A stretch of 64,000 nucleotides of DNA from Branchiostoma lanceolatum (taxonomy: Eukaryota > Chordata > Leptocardii > Amphioxiformes > Branchiostomatidae): positions 7,569,501 to 7,633,500 of the forward strand of contig NC_089727.1 of NCBI RefSeq assembly GCF_035083965.1. The letters are read 5' to 3'. The notes below the pieces were generated by a model, which was not told where the DNA came from, searched no databases, and was given only the letters and a program-made list of their open reading frames with translations. Position numbers and translations under genes: made by a program. Below are positions 42,101 through 57,100 of the stretch, piece after piece; the stretch's first letter is position 1, and each line of letters begins with the position of its first letter.

Positions 42101-45100
42101 CATATTCAACTTCTACTGCAAAAATAAATGAATTTACAGTGTATGAAAATGTGTTTTTTACACTTCTAGAGAGGCAACATAACTTAGCTGCATAAACATA
42201 CTTTACAAGCCACCATATGGTTGTTTATTTGTTTGTTTGTGTCTGTGTTGTTGTTTAGGAAGTCTTGGATGACGTGTGGGGACAGACAGAGTTTCCGCCA
42301 TACCCAGAACCTCGCATGGCTCACTTGATGGGCATTATTGGTAAGTATGCAGTAAACAGTACATGATAATTATTGTATGGTGTACTATATTCTGTTTCTA
42401 CATGTTTTTGAAAGTGCTAAATATTGTGCATATGGCCACAGCAAGTAAATTTTATGGATGACAATCCCCTGTCCAAATCTAATGCAAGAGCGCAAAACAA
42501 ATTGTCTAACTTTTTGTATTAGAGAGGATAAACATTGTTACATGAATTAAAGCAACAAAACATGGTATCATCTTAACTATGATATAATTATGTATCTTTT
42601 ACTATGTCTAAGTTCATGGTATGATAACTGCTGTTCCATTTGTCTTTGCTAGGGGGAGCTCTTGCACGGCACATCCAACTTAAGCTGTCCGGTGTTGACC
42701 TCTGGCATGGCCCTTACGCCAGCGTGAGAGAATCGTTACGCCTGTCCCTGTCTATCTGCGAGCGTTGGATATCCGCCTGTGATTCGTTGACCAGCACGTG
42801 GAAACAACACTCCCCGCTGCACCCGTGGCAGGGAGACAAGTTTGTCCCAGAGGCACTGGAACAGTTTAAAGCTAGGCTGGAAGAGGTAAGATGATTCAGC
42901 TCCATGTATCTTGGCAGTGCAATGATCAATTATCATACAAAATGTATATCAACCATTTTACTGATAACTCTGCTGTTTTCTCTGAAGTAGATTTGAAATG
43001 AATGAATGGGTGAGTGAATGAGTGACTGAGTGAGTGAATAAATGAGTGAATAAATGAATAAATGAATTTATGATTCAGTGAATGAATTAATGCAAGGAGA
43101 ATAAAGGGATAGAGAAATAGAAAGACCGTTGGATGAATGAATGTTTCGCATCAGAGAAGTGTACTGAAAATCTTGAATTCTTTTCTTTCAGTGTTTTTTC
43201 CATGATTTTACGGTGACCTATCCCATGTAAATTCATGAGTCTATGCATTTTCCATGTATTACTTTTTCTCTACAGAATTGTTTGAACCATGAACTTAAAA
43301 TACCACGAAAAACCCCTTTCCCCTCCTACAGGGAAATCAAGGAAAAATCCGCATGTACATATTAAATCGTAAAGTTTTTGAAAAATCATGTAAAATCCTA
43401 AACATTTGTTTTTTGCTTGATTGACAGATCCAGACCTTGCGGACGGTGAATGCGCAGCTGCTACAGCTGCTGACAACGGACGAGCAGCAGCAGCTGAAGG
43501 CTCAGGATGCGTTCAGCCCCTTCAGTAGCCTCAACCCGCTACAGTACAACCCCTACACACAGCCCCAGTGGAAGGCGGCCGTAGGACAGTACGAACACGC
43601 CATCTTACCTGTAGAACAGAGGGTCGCGTCCAAGCTGAGGTCAAGGTTACTGGAACTACAGGCTAAACCACATCAGGTAATGGGTGTTTTTGTGTTCCTT
43701 AGGTGTAGATAGAGCCTACAATAAGGTGGTTCACGGTTTGAAATGCTCATGCACAAGGTCAAAAGTGAAGGCCCCTAACGGGTCTTAGGAACAGGACCAT
43801 GCTTGATACAAATCCAGATTTGTATGTGTCAGGGGGCTTCAAATTTGACTTATTACCCACAATGGTTCACACTGCTCATGCATGCGTACTGTAAACTGGT
43901 TTATTGCAAAGAATACTGGAGATTTGGTTAGATAAGTTCAAAAATCTCTTTCTTTATAATCTTATATAAAAAATGTATTGATCTTGCTGTTTTCATCATC
44001 TAGAGAGTGTTGTAATGAATTTTTGAATGCATTTGTAACAATTACTATTGATAGAAATATCTAGATACATGTAAGTATATGCAAAACATAATATATGTAA
44101 CAAGTACGTTATCTTATTTTGTCATTCTGTCCATTTTAGCTGTTACGAGAGTTTCAGCGCTACCGTGAGCTAGTGAAAAGACCAAGCATCAGCCAAGAGT
44201 TGGTTGCAGAAAGGTAAAGTCATTTGCAAGTCTACCTTGTCATTACACACAGACTGTTAAAGGGAGGGTAAACTTAAAATTGAAAAGTCTACTATATACT
44301 TTGCTAAATATACCCCAAAGTCAAGTCCTCATTTGTTTTACATAAGTCCGCCATAGTTCAGGGCTCTCCCGTCATTTGCAACTTGGGCCGTTCTGACGGC
44401 CATTTGCCTGATGATTGAGTTAATCAAATGTAAGGTCACTTTTAAAAACTTCTTGTCCAGACCATGCTTGATACCATGTCCAGATAGATGTGTTTATTTT
44501 GTATTATTGAAAGGGTTGGGCTCTATCTTTCAATAGCATGCCCTATACACAATGAATAACAACCCACTGCCCTATGGCCTTAACAACAGGCTTTGGGACT
44601 ACCTAGTAGTATTATTACCTTTTTGGAAGACATTGTTTTTCTTTCATTTCAGAGAAATGCTGTTGAGCCAGTTGCAGGTGTATGTGAAGGGCATGAGGGA
44701 TGACTTCAGGGACAGGTCGTCAGGAGGGGGCAAACGTGCGCCCCTCAAGGGCAAGAACCACCCCGAACTGGTCAACAACATTGTGTGGGTCAGGCAGCTA
44801 GAGGCCAAGGTCAGCAGATACCGTTAAGTTAGCCTGCAGTAACTTAATTTTGCAGAAAGAGGAGAAAGGAGGTCTTTACTGTGTTTTTAAGTCCACGGCT
44901 AAAAGAATACTATAGAATAGTTACTGCAGCAATTCAATGGAAATGCATTTTTAATTTGCAGTGTCATGATTTTCAGTGGAGAGGTCAAGGTAAAAACTGC
45001 AGAAATAAAACCACTGCAAACATTTTGAGATTTATAGTGATACTGTACAAACCTACACTGTAATACCTTTGTTTGTCAGCTAATGTTATACATCTATCTC

Positions 45101-48100
45101 TTAAGAAGCATTTGTAGAGTTTATTGATATTCGAATAGATTCTCATGTATGACTTGGCCCGTTTGAGACTAGAATTAGGATTTCGAAAAACAATTTCAAG
45201 ATGGTGCCAATTTTGGTAAGGTTTTATTTCACGCTCTCTAAATACTGTGTAGTGTAGTAATCATTTGAATGGTGGAGTTTTAGGGCCAGAGCTGCTGTCC
45301 TTGGTGCTGATTGATTGGTGCTGAAATCTTTCGCTTGTTTCCTACCCATTGTTTCTATTTGTGAGTGCCTGCCTTTCACTCATATTGGTATAGATGCCAA
45401 TAGAATTTGTGATAAGTGTGTTTGAATGTAGACAGACGCTGGTGCAAAATGTTGTCGTTCTATGACAATCGTAGGTTGCTGAGACGTTGAACGTGGCGGA
45501 GGCGTTGCTAGGCGACCTGTCGGGGTTCCGCCCGTACCAGCGGCAGGCTGCAGAGGTTCAGGAGGAGATGCAGACATACTGTCGGGAACAGTTCGACGGC
45601 TGGGCGCAGGACACGCAGAGTGCACTGGAGGATCCTCATCAGCCTCTCAGGTACTGTGAAATGTCTCCCAATCAGACTTTAAGCTTCAGGATTTACATAT
45701 GTAGAGACAGGGCTTCCAAAAATGTTTTTTGGGGGGTAGACTATAACTATAATCTCATCATCTGGTCATGGCAGTCTCACGGTGCTCATGGCCCTTCTCC
45801 TCCATTCCTCCCTATCCTCCATTGCACTGGGCAGGTCTTCCAAAGTACAGTTCACATCTAGACACAGTTGATGGATGTAGGTAGTGCATGGTCTGCCTAC
45901 ACGTGCATGTCCATGTTTTGGAGCCCATAGAAGGACATCGCTGATGATCTCTTGCTCCCTTGCTCCTCCAGGAATGTCCAGCAAAGCAAAACCTTCTCTC
46001 ACAGATGACTTCAGATATAGGGGTTATAATTAGATGGTGGTGGTGGGACCAGGCTTCCCCAATGGGCTCTATGAGTTAATGATTGCCTGGTAGCCTTGCA
46101 TGTCAATCATTTTTCATGGTGTGCCAGCGTCTGGTATGAGGAAAAAACAACAGTGAGCAGCTCCAGTGAGTTTGGTGTGAACACATGTACATGTGTATGT
46201 TATTACCAGGGAAACAGGGTGTCCTCTGGGTGTCCCCTTAAAAAGAAGGGCGTCTACATTTGTAATTTCTTTGTTTTCTCAGTGTAAGGCATCCAAACGA
46301 CTCATGTGAATTAGTATTTTGATATGAATCTTACCAATGCAAGGTTATTGATAACTCCACGCAATTCAGCCACTGACTGCATGCTAGGTGGCATGTACTG
46401 TTCAGAATCTTGAAGTTAGATAAACCATCATCATTATTATTATTATAGCCTTCAGATCAGTGGACGTCTGATGGAACTTGACCACCAGGACGGTAAACTA
46501 CACGTCATGTACAGCGAGAAGCTTGTCACGCTGCTCCGCGAGGTACGACAGCTGTCCGTACTGGGGTTCGCCGTTCCCGCGAAAATCCAACACGCCGCCG
46601 CCACAGCACAGAAGTTCTACAAGTATGGTGTTATACTGAAACAGGTTAGTTCTTACTTACCAAATCATGTTATCATTGTTATAATGAGAAAGTTTTTTTG
46701 TCCCTCAATGAAGGGCTGACATCCAGGTAAACTGTTTTCTCTGAACCATTCTTACAATTTATACAGTGTCAAAAAACATATTTTTTAATTTACCATCCTG
46801 TATCTGAAAGTTTTATCCTGAAAGTTTTACGGAATGTTCTTTGAGTTGAGTTCAGGTACAATACAAAATAAATCAAGCAACTGTATTAAGTTCTCTTAAG
46901 TGTCAGACATACATGTAAAGGTGATAAAAATGACATCCCATTTTTTTATAATCATGCATTAACAGACCGAGCACACTCAGTTGCTGAATATGTCAGTGGG
47001 TCCCAAACAATATGCCAATATTCCCCACTGTACCAAAATAAACCTTTCAGAATTGAAATGGGATATTAATAATCAAGCTTGATATGATGTAATGCAACTG
47101 ATAAAGTGAGAAATATGATTGACCAAAGTTATCATAAATATGTTTCTTTCCCCTTTTAGTTTTGATAAGCTTATATTCTTGATAGTGATATTATGGTGAA
47201 ATCTTAAAATCAGTTTGAAAAAGGTTTTCAAGTAAGTGGTGATGCTCATGGTATACGTGTACCCAATATGACAGTTCTCCCTTACCTCACTAGGTGGCAC
47301 ACTTCTACAACACCATCGACCAGCAGATGATCCCCAGCCAACAGGCCATGCTGCTTGACGCCGCCCTCAACTTCGAGCGAATCATCAAGAACCCAAAGAG
47401 CGGATCCCGCGATGGTGGAAATGGAAAAGTAGGTGGCATTTTTTCATCGACTTAGCTATGAAGGGCTATAGTATGCCATTTAGAGTCATGTAGATTCTTT
47501 CAGTTATTCTGTCCAAGGCGACCTCAGTACAACACGATCTCCTTGTAGCAGCCAGCAAACCTGTCATAGGTCAACTGTCATAGTTCAAGGGTCAGGTCAA
47601 GTGTCATGGTTCAAGGGTCAGGTGAAGTGTCATAGGTATACTGTAAGTTTGAAATTTTGGCTTCATTTGAAAGTTATGTTCTTCCTTCCATTGTGAATCT
47701 ACAGCTGTTTCAACTGTAAATTAAAGATGCTACAAGTTTTTGATTTTCACTGTTGTAAAATTTTATTGCTGCAAATTCAAATGAATTTACAGTATAACTA
47801 GGCACATACAATGTGCTATAAATGCAGAAATGTTTGCGGTGGTTTTATGCTCGCGGTTTTTGCGGTAAGCTCTTCGCCATGAACATAAAACCACCGCAAA
47901 CATTTTTGCCCTCCTACCCTCTTGTGTACTATTTTCTCAAACGTAAATTTGAAACCACCGCGAACACTCCATTTCTCCCTACCGCGAAGTTAAAACCACA
48001 CGAACTTAAATGCATTTACAGTATTCTTTGGGTCCCAAAAATTGTATTGTCAACTGGGCTCTCCATACCAAATTTTTATTATATAATTGTAGAATTTTGT

Positions 48101-51100
48101 ACCATCAATGTCTTGGAAAATATGTGAATTGACTTTAAAACATTTTATCCCTACAGGTTCAGGTGACCTGGGATAACCCTGAGGAACTGGAGGCTTACGT
48201 CCAGAAACTCCAGGCCGCAGCGGAGAGAATCATGACGCTGAACAGGCAGCTGAGGAAGCACCACACCAACATTACTGACAAGGTGGCCATACAATCTTTA
48301 CCCTGTCACTTCATGACGGTATCTTTCACCAGAGTATTTCTCGAGATGGAAACAGTAATAATTTTTACAGTATTTCAAATGACACAAATGTAGTTATCCC
48401 CTAGACAAATATTAGTGCAATGTTCAACCCAGATGAAATTTCTTTTTACTTAATAAGCTATGTGTTGAGAGCGGAGAAAATGTACACAATACCTTTTCAT
48501 ACCAGGTTTTTATACCGGGTTGTACAGTTACAAATTTGATTGTCAGAAAAACATATCAACAGGCCTAGGCATTCAATGAAAATAGACATTTTGGATCAAA
48601 CCATATAAATGGAGAAAAGAAGAATTTTTGATTGTCATATTCTAAAGGAAATAAAGGACAGGTGTCGGTGTGGTGCAATGGTTAAGAGTGTTGGACTCTG
48701 CCCTTGACGTTGTGTCCTTGGGAAAGGCACTTTACATGACCTTCATTGGCGGTGGAGTGACGGGATTTGGTTGCCGATGTGCCAACATCTAGCAGATTTG
48801 CCACCGAGAACCGTACAAAAGACTGGTGGTTGAAACATCACACATAACGTGTTAATCATTGTTCTTGAATGTTTTTACCCAATTCTGTAGGTTGTAGAGT
48901 TGATGAACACAGACCTCCTGAGGCAGCAGCCCAAGTGGAAGGAAGGGTTGATGGACATCAGACACATCATGGCAGGACTGGTACAACAGGTCAGGCTGGG
49001 ATTATACTCTGATGTTCATACTTTTGATGTTTTCTTTCCAATACAATCCTAATCATTTTGTGTATAACATACTGGTGATAGACAACTAAAGATAATGGCC
49101 AAAATATACATTTGCTTCGAATTTTGCGTCAAATTTGTTATTAAGATTGCTTTAAACTGCTATTAAATGCCTTAAAAAATTTGGAGAAAACCAGAACCCA
49201 ACTTCAATCACATCCTTCTCCATATTTGATATCAATGTATTTATCATCTTAAAAATGTTAACCATTTATTTTACTTTTAGTTATCGTACATGTATATAAG
49301 ACCACACCAATTTAATTTCTTGGTTAACGGATTTTTATTTTTAATTCTAGCAAAAAACAATCATTAAAGCTGAAGGGCTGAAAACTTGCACCTGACCCTG
49401 TTCACTCCCTGATACTGTGTGCACCAAAGTAAAAACATTCCTCTGAGATTCTGTTTTCATGTTGTTTTTCCAATCTAGCATTTTTTTTTAAATGTTTTAT
49501 TCCGTTAACCAAGAAAATAAATTGATGTCGCCTAATGACATTTTTTTTTTTTGACGAACATGTTTCTAACATTTTATCTTTATCTGCATCTACTAGACAA
49601 GTATATAGCTGGTATACCCTGCCCTTCAGCCTAACACACCAGCTTATCAAAATGTATCTGAAGAGATAGTATTTTCTATTTGGGTCCAGGGCTTCAGTGC
49701 TGCTAACATGAAGAGTTGGAAGATGCACTGGGACCGTCAGCTGTACAAGGCTCTGGAGCACCAGTACCAGATGGGGCTGGAGGCACTCAGCGAGAACCTG
49801 TCAGAGATCAAAGTGGAACTGGTCTTCAGGTAACAATGGCATAGATTACATGAAAGACAGTATTTTTCAATGTCAGTCATAAAATGTGTCGCATCCATCG
49901 TGAAAACTGGTGCAATGGCCTAGTGGTAGAGTGTTCGCCTTGTACACGGTAGGTCGTTAGTTCGATCCCAGACCGGGTCATACCAAAGACTATAAAAATG
50001 GTACATACTGTTTTCTCTGCTTAGCACTCAGCATTTGGGAAAAGAGTGGAAGTTAATCACACATCACTACCAGTGGACCAGCCCCCTGCTGTAGTGACTT
50101 GCACAAATGTGTGGCCCAAGGGCTACAAAAGTGGAGATGTGTCTTATGATGACATCTGGGATACTTGTTGTGGACTGTAGTAGAATTTTGCAACTTTCGA
50201 CCAAGGCAAAGCCTATTTCCAAAAGTCCAGGTCCATTTCCCTGTCATGTTCAATCTCTGTTTATTCTTGTCAACCTTTTAAACCATTAGTCGAAAAATAG
50301 CGGATGCTGTCTGAAACGTCTGTTTCAAAATTTTATCCAGTTGCTTGAGTAACTTTTTTTGGCGTGCCTTTAAAACATTACATTTTCTCAATTCCTCTTA
50401 ACGCTCTTTCTTTTTGAATGAGTTAATTCAAAATGAGATTCAGTCATGTATACTAGTATACACATCTGCCTTTGCACTGCAGTTACATTTATAAAGTAAA
50501 TTTTGCTTATAATGTATATGCTTTCAATGATACTAACTCTAATGTACCCTTTCGACCAATAACAGACAACAACAGCTGCAGTTCCGCCCCCCATTGGAGG
50601 AGATCCGTGCTAAGTACTACCGGGAGCTGAAGAAGTTCATTTGCATACCCAACCACTTCAAGGGCGTGAGCGAACAGCTGGATCCGAAAAACACGGTCTT
50701 CCCGGCCATCATCGAGCGCAATTCCGCCGGGTTCACCACGATATATCGGAAGGCAGAGGAACTGTTCCAGAGGCTGGTAGCAGCCAAGGCAGAGTTTCAG
50801 GTTGGTTGAAGTTTTGAAGTGTTGCTGTTTTTTGAGAAGGTCTCAGCAAAATGTTACTTGCAGTTGGGAACTGGTCTTCACTGTGACAAAAGCATTATAT
50901 TTGCCATGATCCATTAGGCAAGTAAAAATTTTTTGATGATTGATTCAAGTTGCAGGGCAGCAAAAAAAAATTATTCACTTGTCTTGAATGTGAAGAATTG
51001 TTTTGAAGTGAACATTATTTTTTGTATTTGATACTTAAGTAAACAATGCTGTAACTGTTGAATACAATTCTCCCATGATGCAGTGAAATGTTTCACTAAG

Positions 51101-54100
51101 ACTATTATGAGAGGAAAACTTTTTGACCTTGTCATCTTTGAATGCATGGTTATCAAAGCTTTTTAACAGTATTCTAAACACTTTGCAACTTTGGCAATAT
51201 TACTGATGTTGTATTTAGCATATCTCCCTCAATACCTGTTTTTAAAAGGTTCACAATGAATGATGGTCAACTAATGTTACATCAAGTCAAAATCCAATTT
51301 TTTAAATTCCTTTCTTGCTAAATTGTGCATTTATTTTTTTATTCTCCAGAACTGGGTGGTGCTTGGCCTGGTAGATCTAGAGAAACTTGTGGAGACCCAC
51401 CTGCACAACGTGCCTGACTGGGAGAGGAACTTCAAGGCCTTAAAGGCACGAGGCAGGGACGCCGAGAAACTACCCAGGTACAGGAGCTCTCTCATCTTTG
51501 TGGAAACCTTTTTTGTCAAGCATTGAAAAAAACTATGGGAGCTAAGGAAGCTCGCAATGAACAGAATGCAGTGAAGAGAATAAAAGAAAGACTGATTACA
51601 GTTCAGACCACTGCAGCAGCAGAACACAGTGGACTACTACTACTGCTGTTGTTGTTTATTTGACAATGACTGACCTCGGTGCTGAAACTAGAGATGCTGT
51701 ACCCTGATCATTCATTTTGGAAAAGGATGGCTGGTTGTGAAAGAGCTATGATTAATGGCATACCAATGACAGTTTCTTTCAATTTCCTCATTCGAAATAG
51801 TGTGTGAGAGTGAATGGACTTAAGGTTGATGCTGTTATAGGTGTGGAGCATAGATGTATTCCTTAAGCATTTGTCCACACTTTCAATTCTACGTGCATCA
51901 AAGTAACACAACAGCCCTTTCCTGTTGTTCTACTACATTTCATTCAATGGTTTCACACACAAAGTGCCTCAGAACTAACTATACTGCAGCTATGTGATCC
52001 ACTGGATGTTTAAAATCATAGTTGAAGTTTGTGCAACAGTATTGTACTTCTTCTACTGTTGAACTCAAAGCGTAATGCTTGATCGACAGCTTATAGTGCA
52101 ATGCAGCTTTGCTACAGCTAGCTTTTTGATCACAACTTCTCTACAGTGTAGACGTACACTAGGTCCTAAACTTGAACTTTGTCCATCTGTTTGACCACCA
52201 GCTCCATCAAGGTGGACTGCATCGCAGTGTCCACCACACCGGTCAAGGCCATCATCGATGACCACATCCAGGCTTTGTTCGACGCGCTCCTCGGCTCCTT
52301 ACGTCACTCCATCATCAGCCATCTGAACGAGATTGACACCTTCCTGACCGATGCTCTCGAGTCGTTGTCCACGCGGCCGCAGTCGGTGGAAGAAATCGGG
52401 TTGGCCAATGCCAAACATGCAGAGCTCGCCGAGAAGAAACCTCAAGTAAGTATGGAATGCTGTGATTGCTGAGATTTTCTTAATACCACTTTGAAAATGT
52501 TTGTTCTGTTTTCCACCCTATTGTTTCAATTGCGAACTCAAAACGATCGCAAACACTCAATTTTCTTCCTTCCATGAAATCAAATCACAATGAATTTTAA
52601 GGCATTTACAGCAGTGGAATGTGACTTTATTTGGTAGACTGCACAAAGTAAACATACAAGGCTGTTTGATGTTTCAAATAGTGAATTTTCAACTTCTAAT
52701 GCATTGTTAGCTGGAAAAACTGTTACTTTTGTGTATCAAGATTTTGAAGAATATTTCCTGCCATACACGAGATAACAGTTACTCAAGCAACCGGATAGTT
52801 TCGTTAAAGAATTTTGGATAAACAGCTGCTTTACTCTAATCTCCCTACCTGGATGATGATTTACATCCATGTATTTCCTCCCATAGATCCAGCCGCTGTT
52901 TGCCAAGGCTGAACAAAAGAACAAGCTGCTGCGTAGCGTGTCGGGGGGAGGGGTGGACCAGCTGGGCACCCTGCAGGCACGGTGGGACAAGTTTGAACTG
53001 ATGATGGAGAGCCATCAACTCATGGTGAAGGAACAGGTCAGTGGGAAACAAACATTGGTGGGAGACAAACTCAAACATTGGTGTGAGACAAGCTCATGTT
53101 GGAGGATTTCATCCGTGCTCCTATGGAAACCAAGTTTCCAAGTGCATTGTAGAAGTTTTACTTTTACTGACACTTTAGTTAGAATACTGGAATAGAATAT
53201 GAGAACTTATAGAAAAATAAGGCTTGACAGGGTTATGTATTTTATGGATGTATTTCAACAATGTTTTTATCATAGATAACAGTGATTATGTCTTTTTAAT
53301 GGGAGAGTAGAAATGTAAGAAAATGCGCATCATGTTTTTTTCTCAGGTCGAAGTGATGAAGTCTAATGTGGAGTCGCAGGTGTCGCACTTTCGACAAGAG
53401 CTGGCCAAGTTCGCGGCCCGCTGGCACCAGCTCAAGCCCAAGGACGAGATCCTGGAGGACAACGACAAAGACGCGTGTAACCGCGCCGTCCAGGTCATCA
53501 AGGAACACCACTCCGAGTTCGGTGAACTGGAGAAGAGAAGGGAGAGACTGGTGTAAGTAGAGAGAGCACTAAGCTTGCTACATATTAGGTGGATCATTAT
53601 GGTAAAACATTTCTATTTTTTCTCACTTCTCTCGCATTATTTGATTTGGAACAGGTTGTTATAAAAGATATGATAATTTTATTACGTTTGTTTGGGTATG
53701 GCTACAGCAAAACTGCAAAAGACTATTGAGTGTGATATCAAATATATCTTGCCTTTCTTTAAGAAGCAATCAAAAGGGAAGTCCTACCACAAAGACCAAA
53801 TTTAGTACTGGAAAAGACAGAAAATGCTGCACTGAAACCTGAATTCAGAGCCATCTTTGATCTGGTTTTGTCTCCTATTAAACCTCATGGCCTTGTGTGA
53901 CACTTAAAGTGAAACTTTGGGACAACGTATCTTTCAGGCGGGTGAGTTTTGGCAGCCGCTTGTCTCCCACTCTGGGCCTTCAGAAGAACACATGTTGATT
54001 CATCAAATTGTTCAGGTACAGGACTGGTACAGGAACAGGTCCAAACCTGTACCTAAACCTCTGTAACAGTACTGTACCTAATGTTACATTAAAGTATACG

Positions 54101-57100
54101 CAGCCCTAATCCATTATACTTGCTGTTTGTACACAGGTCTGACTGTGTCCACTTTGGGCTGCCGGAGCCACAGATCCCTGAGGCAGATGAGCTACGGGAG
54201 GACCTGCGCGTACACGAGTCCATGTGGTCGCTGTACGAGGAGTTCAACAACGGCATGTCCGACTTGGCCAAGGAGGACTGGATCTCTTTCAGGTAATTTT
54301 CAGACATATGAGAATATAACAGTTAATGTTGAATGAATTTGAAAAATACTAATCCATAAGCACATGCTTAAGGCAGAATAGTTTAAGTCTATACTTTGAG
54401 AGTTTAAGTGATTCTACTTCTAAAAGATAATTTTGTACAGTTATTGTAAGCCTCAAGCGTCAAGCCTCTGCACGTAAAAGAACCCAACACACTTATCGAG
54501 AAGGGGTCACCTGGTGTGCTTAGCTAAAGATGTATGCTGTGTCGAGTCCACATTGCACTACCACTAGCTACTTAAAAAGTATCATACTTCACCTCAATTG
54601 AGTATGACTGCTTTACCTTACCTGTTGTATCTAAAAGTGTATGGTGTCTAAGGCAAGCAGAGATTATACTACAGCAGGGGGCTAGTCCCTGGCTAGCACT
54701 GTGTGATATACAATGTCATGCAAAAGGTATAAAAAATTCTATATAAACGAGTCATAGAGTGTGCAGCCTTGTCTGTTTGTGTTTTTATACAATGTACCCA
54801 TCTTTGGTCATATAGATATTTGTATAGATTGAGTTGGCCGGCATATTTTCTCAATGTCTCATATATCTGACTATTGTTTATCATCTTATATCTTGAAGGA
54901 GTCGTTCGTATATGTTTGAAGAGTTCCTGGGCCAGTGGGCTGAGAAACTACGGAGTGAGGAACCCACCACCATCACCATCAAACTAACAAAGGACATTGA
55001 CAAGTACAGGGTCAGTCTTAACTCAATCTGATGTTTTATTTTCCTTTGCACTGCAGTGTATTTTAATGTATTCATCTGGCTTTAATGATATCTAGTACAT
55101 GTATGTAATTCTTTCATTACATTAATTGTAATTATCGTTTTAGCAACAAAAAGATGATGTTAATCATCATTTCATCAATCTCCATTTGAAAAGTCATGAC
55201 AATCTGTCAAGCCCTTCTTGAATTATTTTCCTTCAAAGTCTCAAACAAAATCAGCCCCTGCAGTTGAAAAATACTGCTAGGGAGCCTAAACCTATGCCAC
55301 TCCATGATTCCAAGAGCTATGTACCATTAAAAATCAGAACCATATCATATCCAGCACACAAGATGTCAAAATTAGAAGTCCTACTGCAGTACCATGAAAC
55401 GCATGGTACCCATAACCAATGGGCCCATAATATCATTTTTTCTTTCACTGTGCCTCAGAATAAAGGTGCTATGAACTTTACTGACTTAACAGTACTTTTA
55501 ATTGAATTAATGTATCCTCCAATCTGTGCCCTGTCCTGTTCCCAGGCTGTGTTGCCGTTGCTGAAGTACGTACGGGGGGAGGTGCTGTCACAGGACCACT
55601 GGCTGGAGATGTTCCGTCTACTGGGCATGCCCAGAGGAACCACGCTGGAGAAGCTGACATTCGGACACATCCTCGCCTCCAGTAACGCAATCATCAAGAA
55701 CGCCGACCAGTTGAAGGTAGGAAGTAGTCTTTTGGCTACATGGTGAACACAAGGAGAATGAATTTGAGTACAGTAGAGTTGCAGGAAGTCAAGAGGAAAA
55801 TTGTGTAACATTTCCTGTCTTCAACTTTCTGCTATGTGCATGTCTGTTGGCTTTTGGGAGCCAGTGGGAAAAATGCATGAGACAGAAGCAGTCAGAAATT
55901 TGCAATAATGAAGAAAGAACAAGAAAATGCACAAATATTACAAATGATTTGCAGAGGTATGAGATCTTTGATTTCTTGTGTTGTGTAAAAAGATGTGGGC
56001 TTGGGCTGGTCTTTTCTTGAAATGTTTGACATTTCTTTTTCTAGGAACTGAACGCCCGAGCGCAGGGGGAGGTGTCCATCCGTGAAGCCCTGCGGGAGTT
56101 AGAGATGTGGGGCGCGGCCGCCGTTTTCGCCCTGACCGAGTACTCCGACAGCGGGAATCGAACCCTCATGATCATCAAGGACTGGAAGGACTTAGTCAAC
56201 CAGGTCAGTACATTCTACTGTAAACAGTTATTTTCTCATCAACAAATAAAAACAGTCCAACCTTCAGCCTAAAAAATAGTAAGCATTTGGTAACGTTAAT
56301 GATTTTGTTTTCCTTATGCAAAGATGCACTGGTGCACCCAACCAAAAAAATTAGGTGCACAGAAAAAATTTTGTGTGCACCACAAAATAAAGTTGAATGC
56401 CAGCAAAACATAATTACAAAGTTTAATGATCTTAAGAACTTCAATCTGTAATTCTACAGTTAACTTCAAAATTTCAGACAAGTAATACATCAAATAAAGT
56501 ACAACTGTTACAAATTATATTACTTTTTCTGATACTTACATTTCAAGAATATTCTGTAAACTAGTATACCTTTTTTTTTCAAAGGCCTATTGCCTACAAA
56601 AATATCTAGGTGCACTGGTGCACCTAGAGTCAAAATTAGGTGCACAGTTTTGTACTGGTGTACAATTGGGTGTACAATTTTGGGTGCACACAGGTGCATA
56701 TGCACTCACTATTTCAAGCCCTGTTATGGGGTTTAGACAAGAGAAGGTTTAAGTCACTTGACGATTCACTGACATCTTTCTGTACAAAAACAAAGGTCAG
56801 TGCTCATCAATACGAAATATAAAACATATTGAGGCATTACTCTATGCAATCATGGTTTTCCAGAAAGTTCTGTGACATGTCTAGCCATGCAGTTAAATGC
56901 AGTATTCAATTTAGCAGTTAGTGATAGTATCCAGTGTTTTGATTATTTGTACTGCTGCTGGGCAGCAGTCGGCTAGTCTTCACACTGTATTTCCATGCGT
57001 CTCTGTCCAGGGGACCACACTTGTGAGGCCTCAGATACACTTTGATAATGTGCTTTGGCTATTTCTTGTATACCAGGTTGGAGACAACCAGTGCCTGCTA

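Noticed and set aside
49909..49982. Possible tRNA gene (A and B boxes)
   Set aside because: No good acceptor stem or anticodon arm forms, and the sequence continues into a body repeated elsewhere, so it is the head of a SINE.
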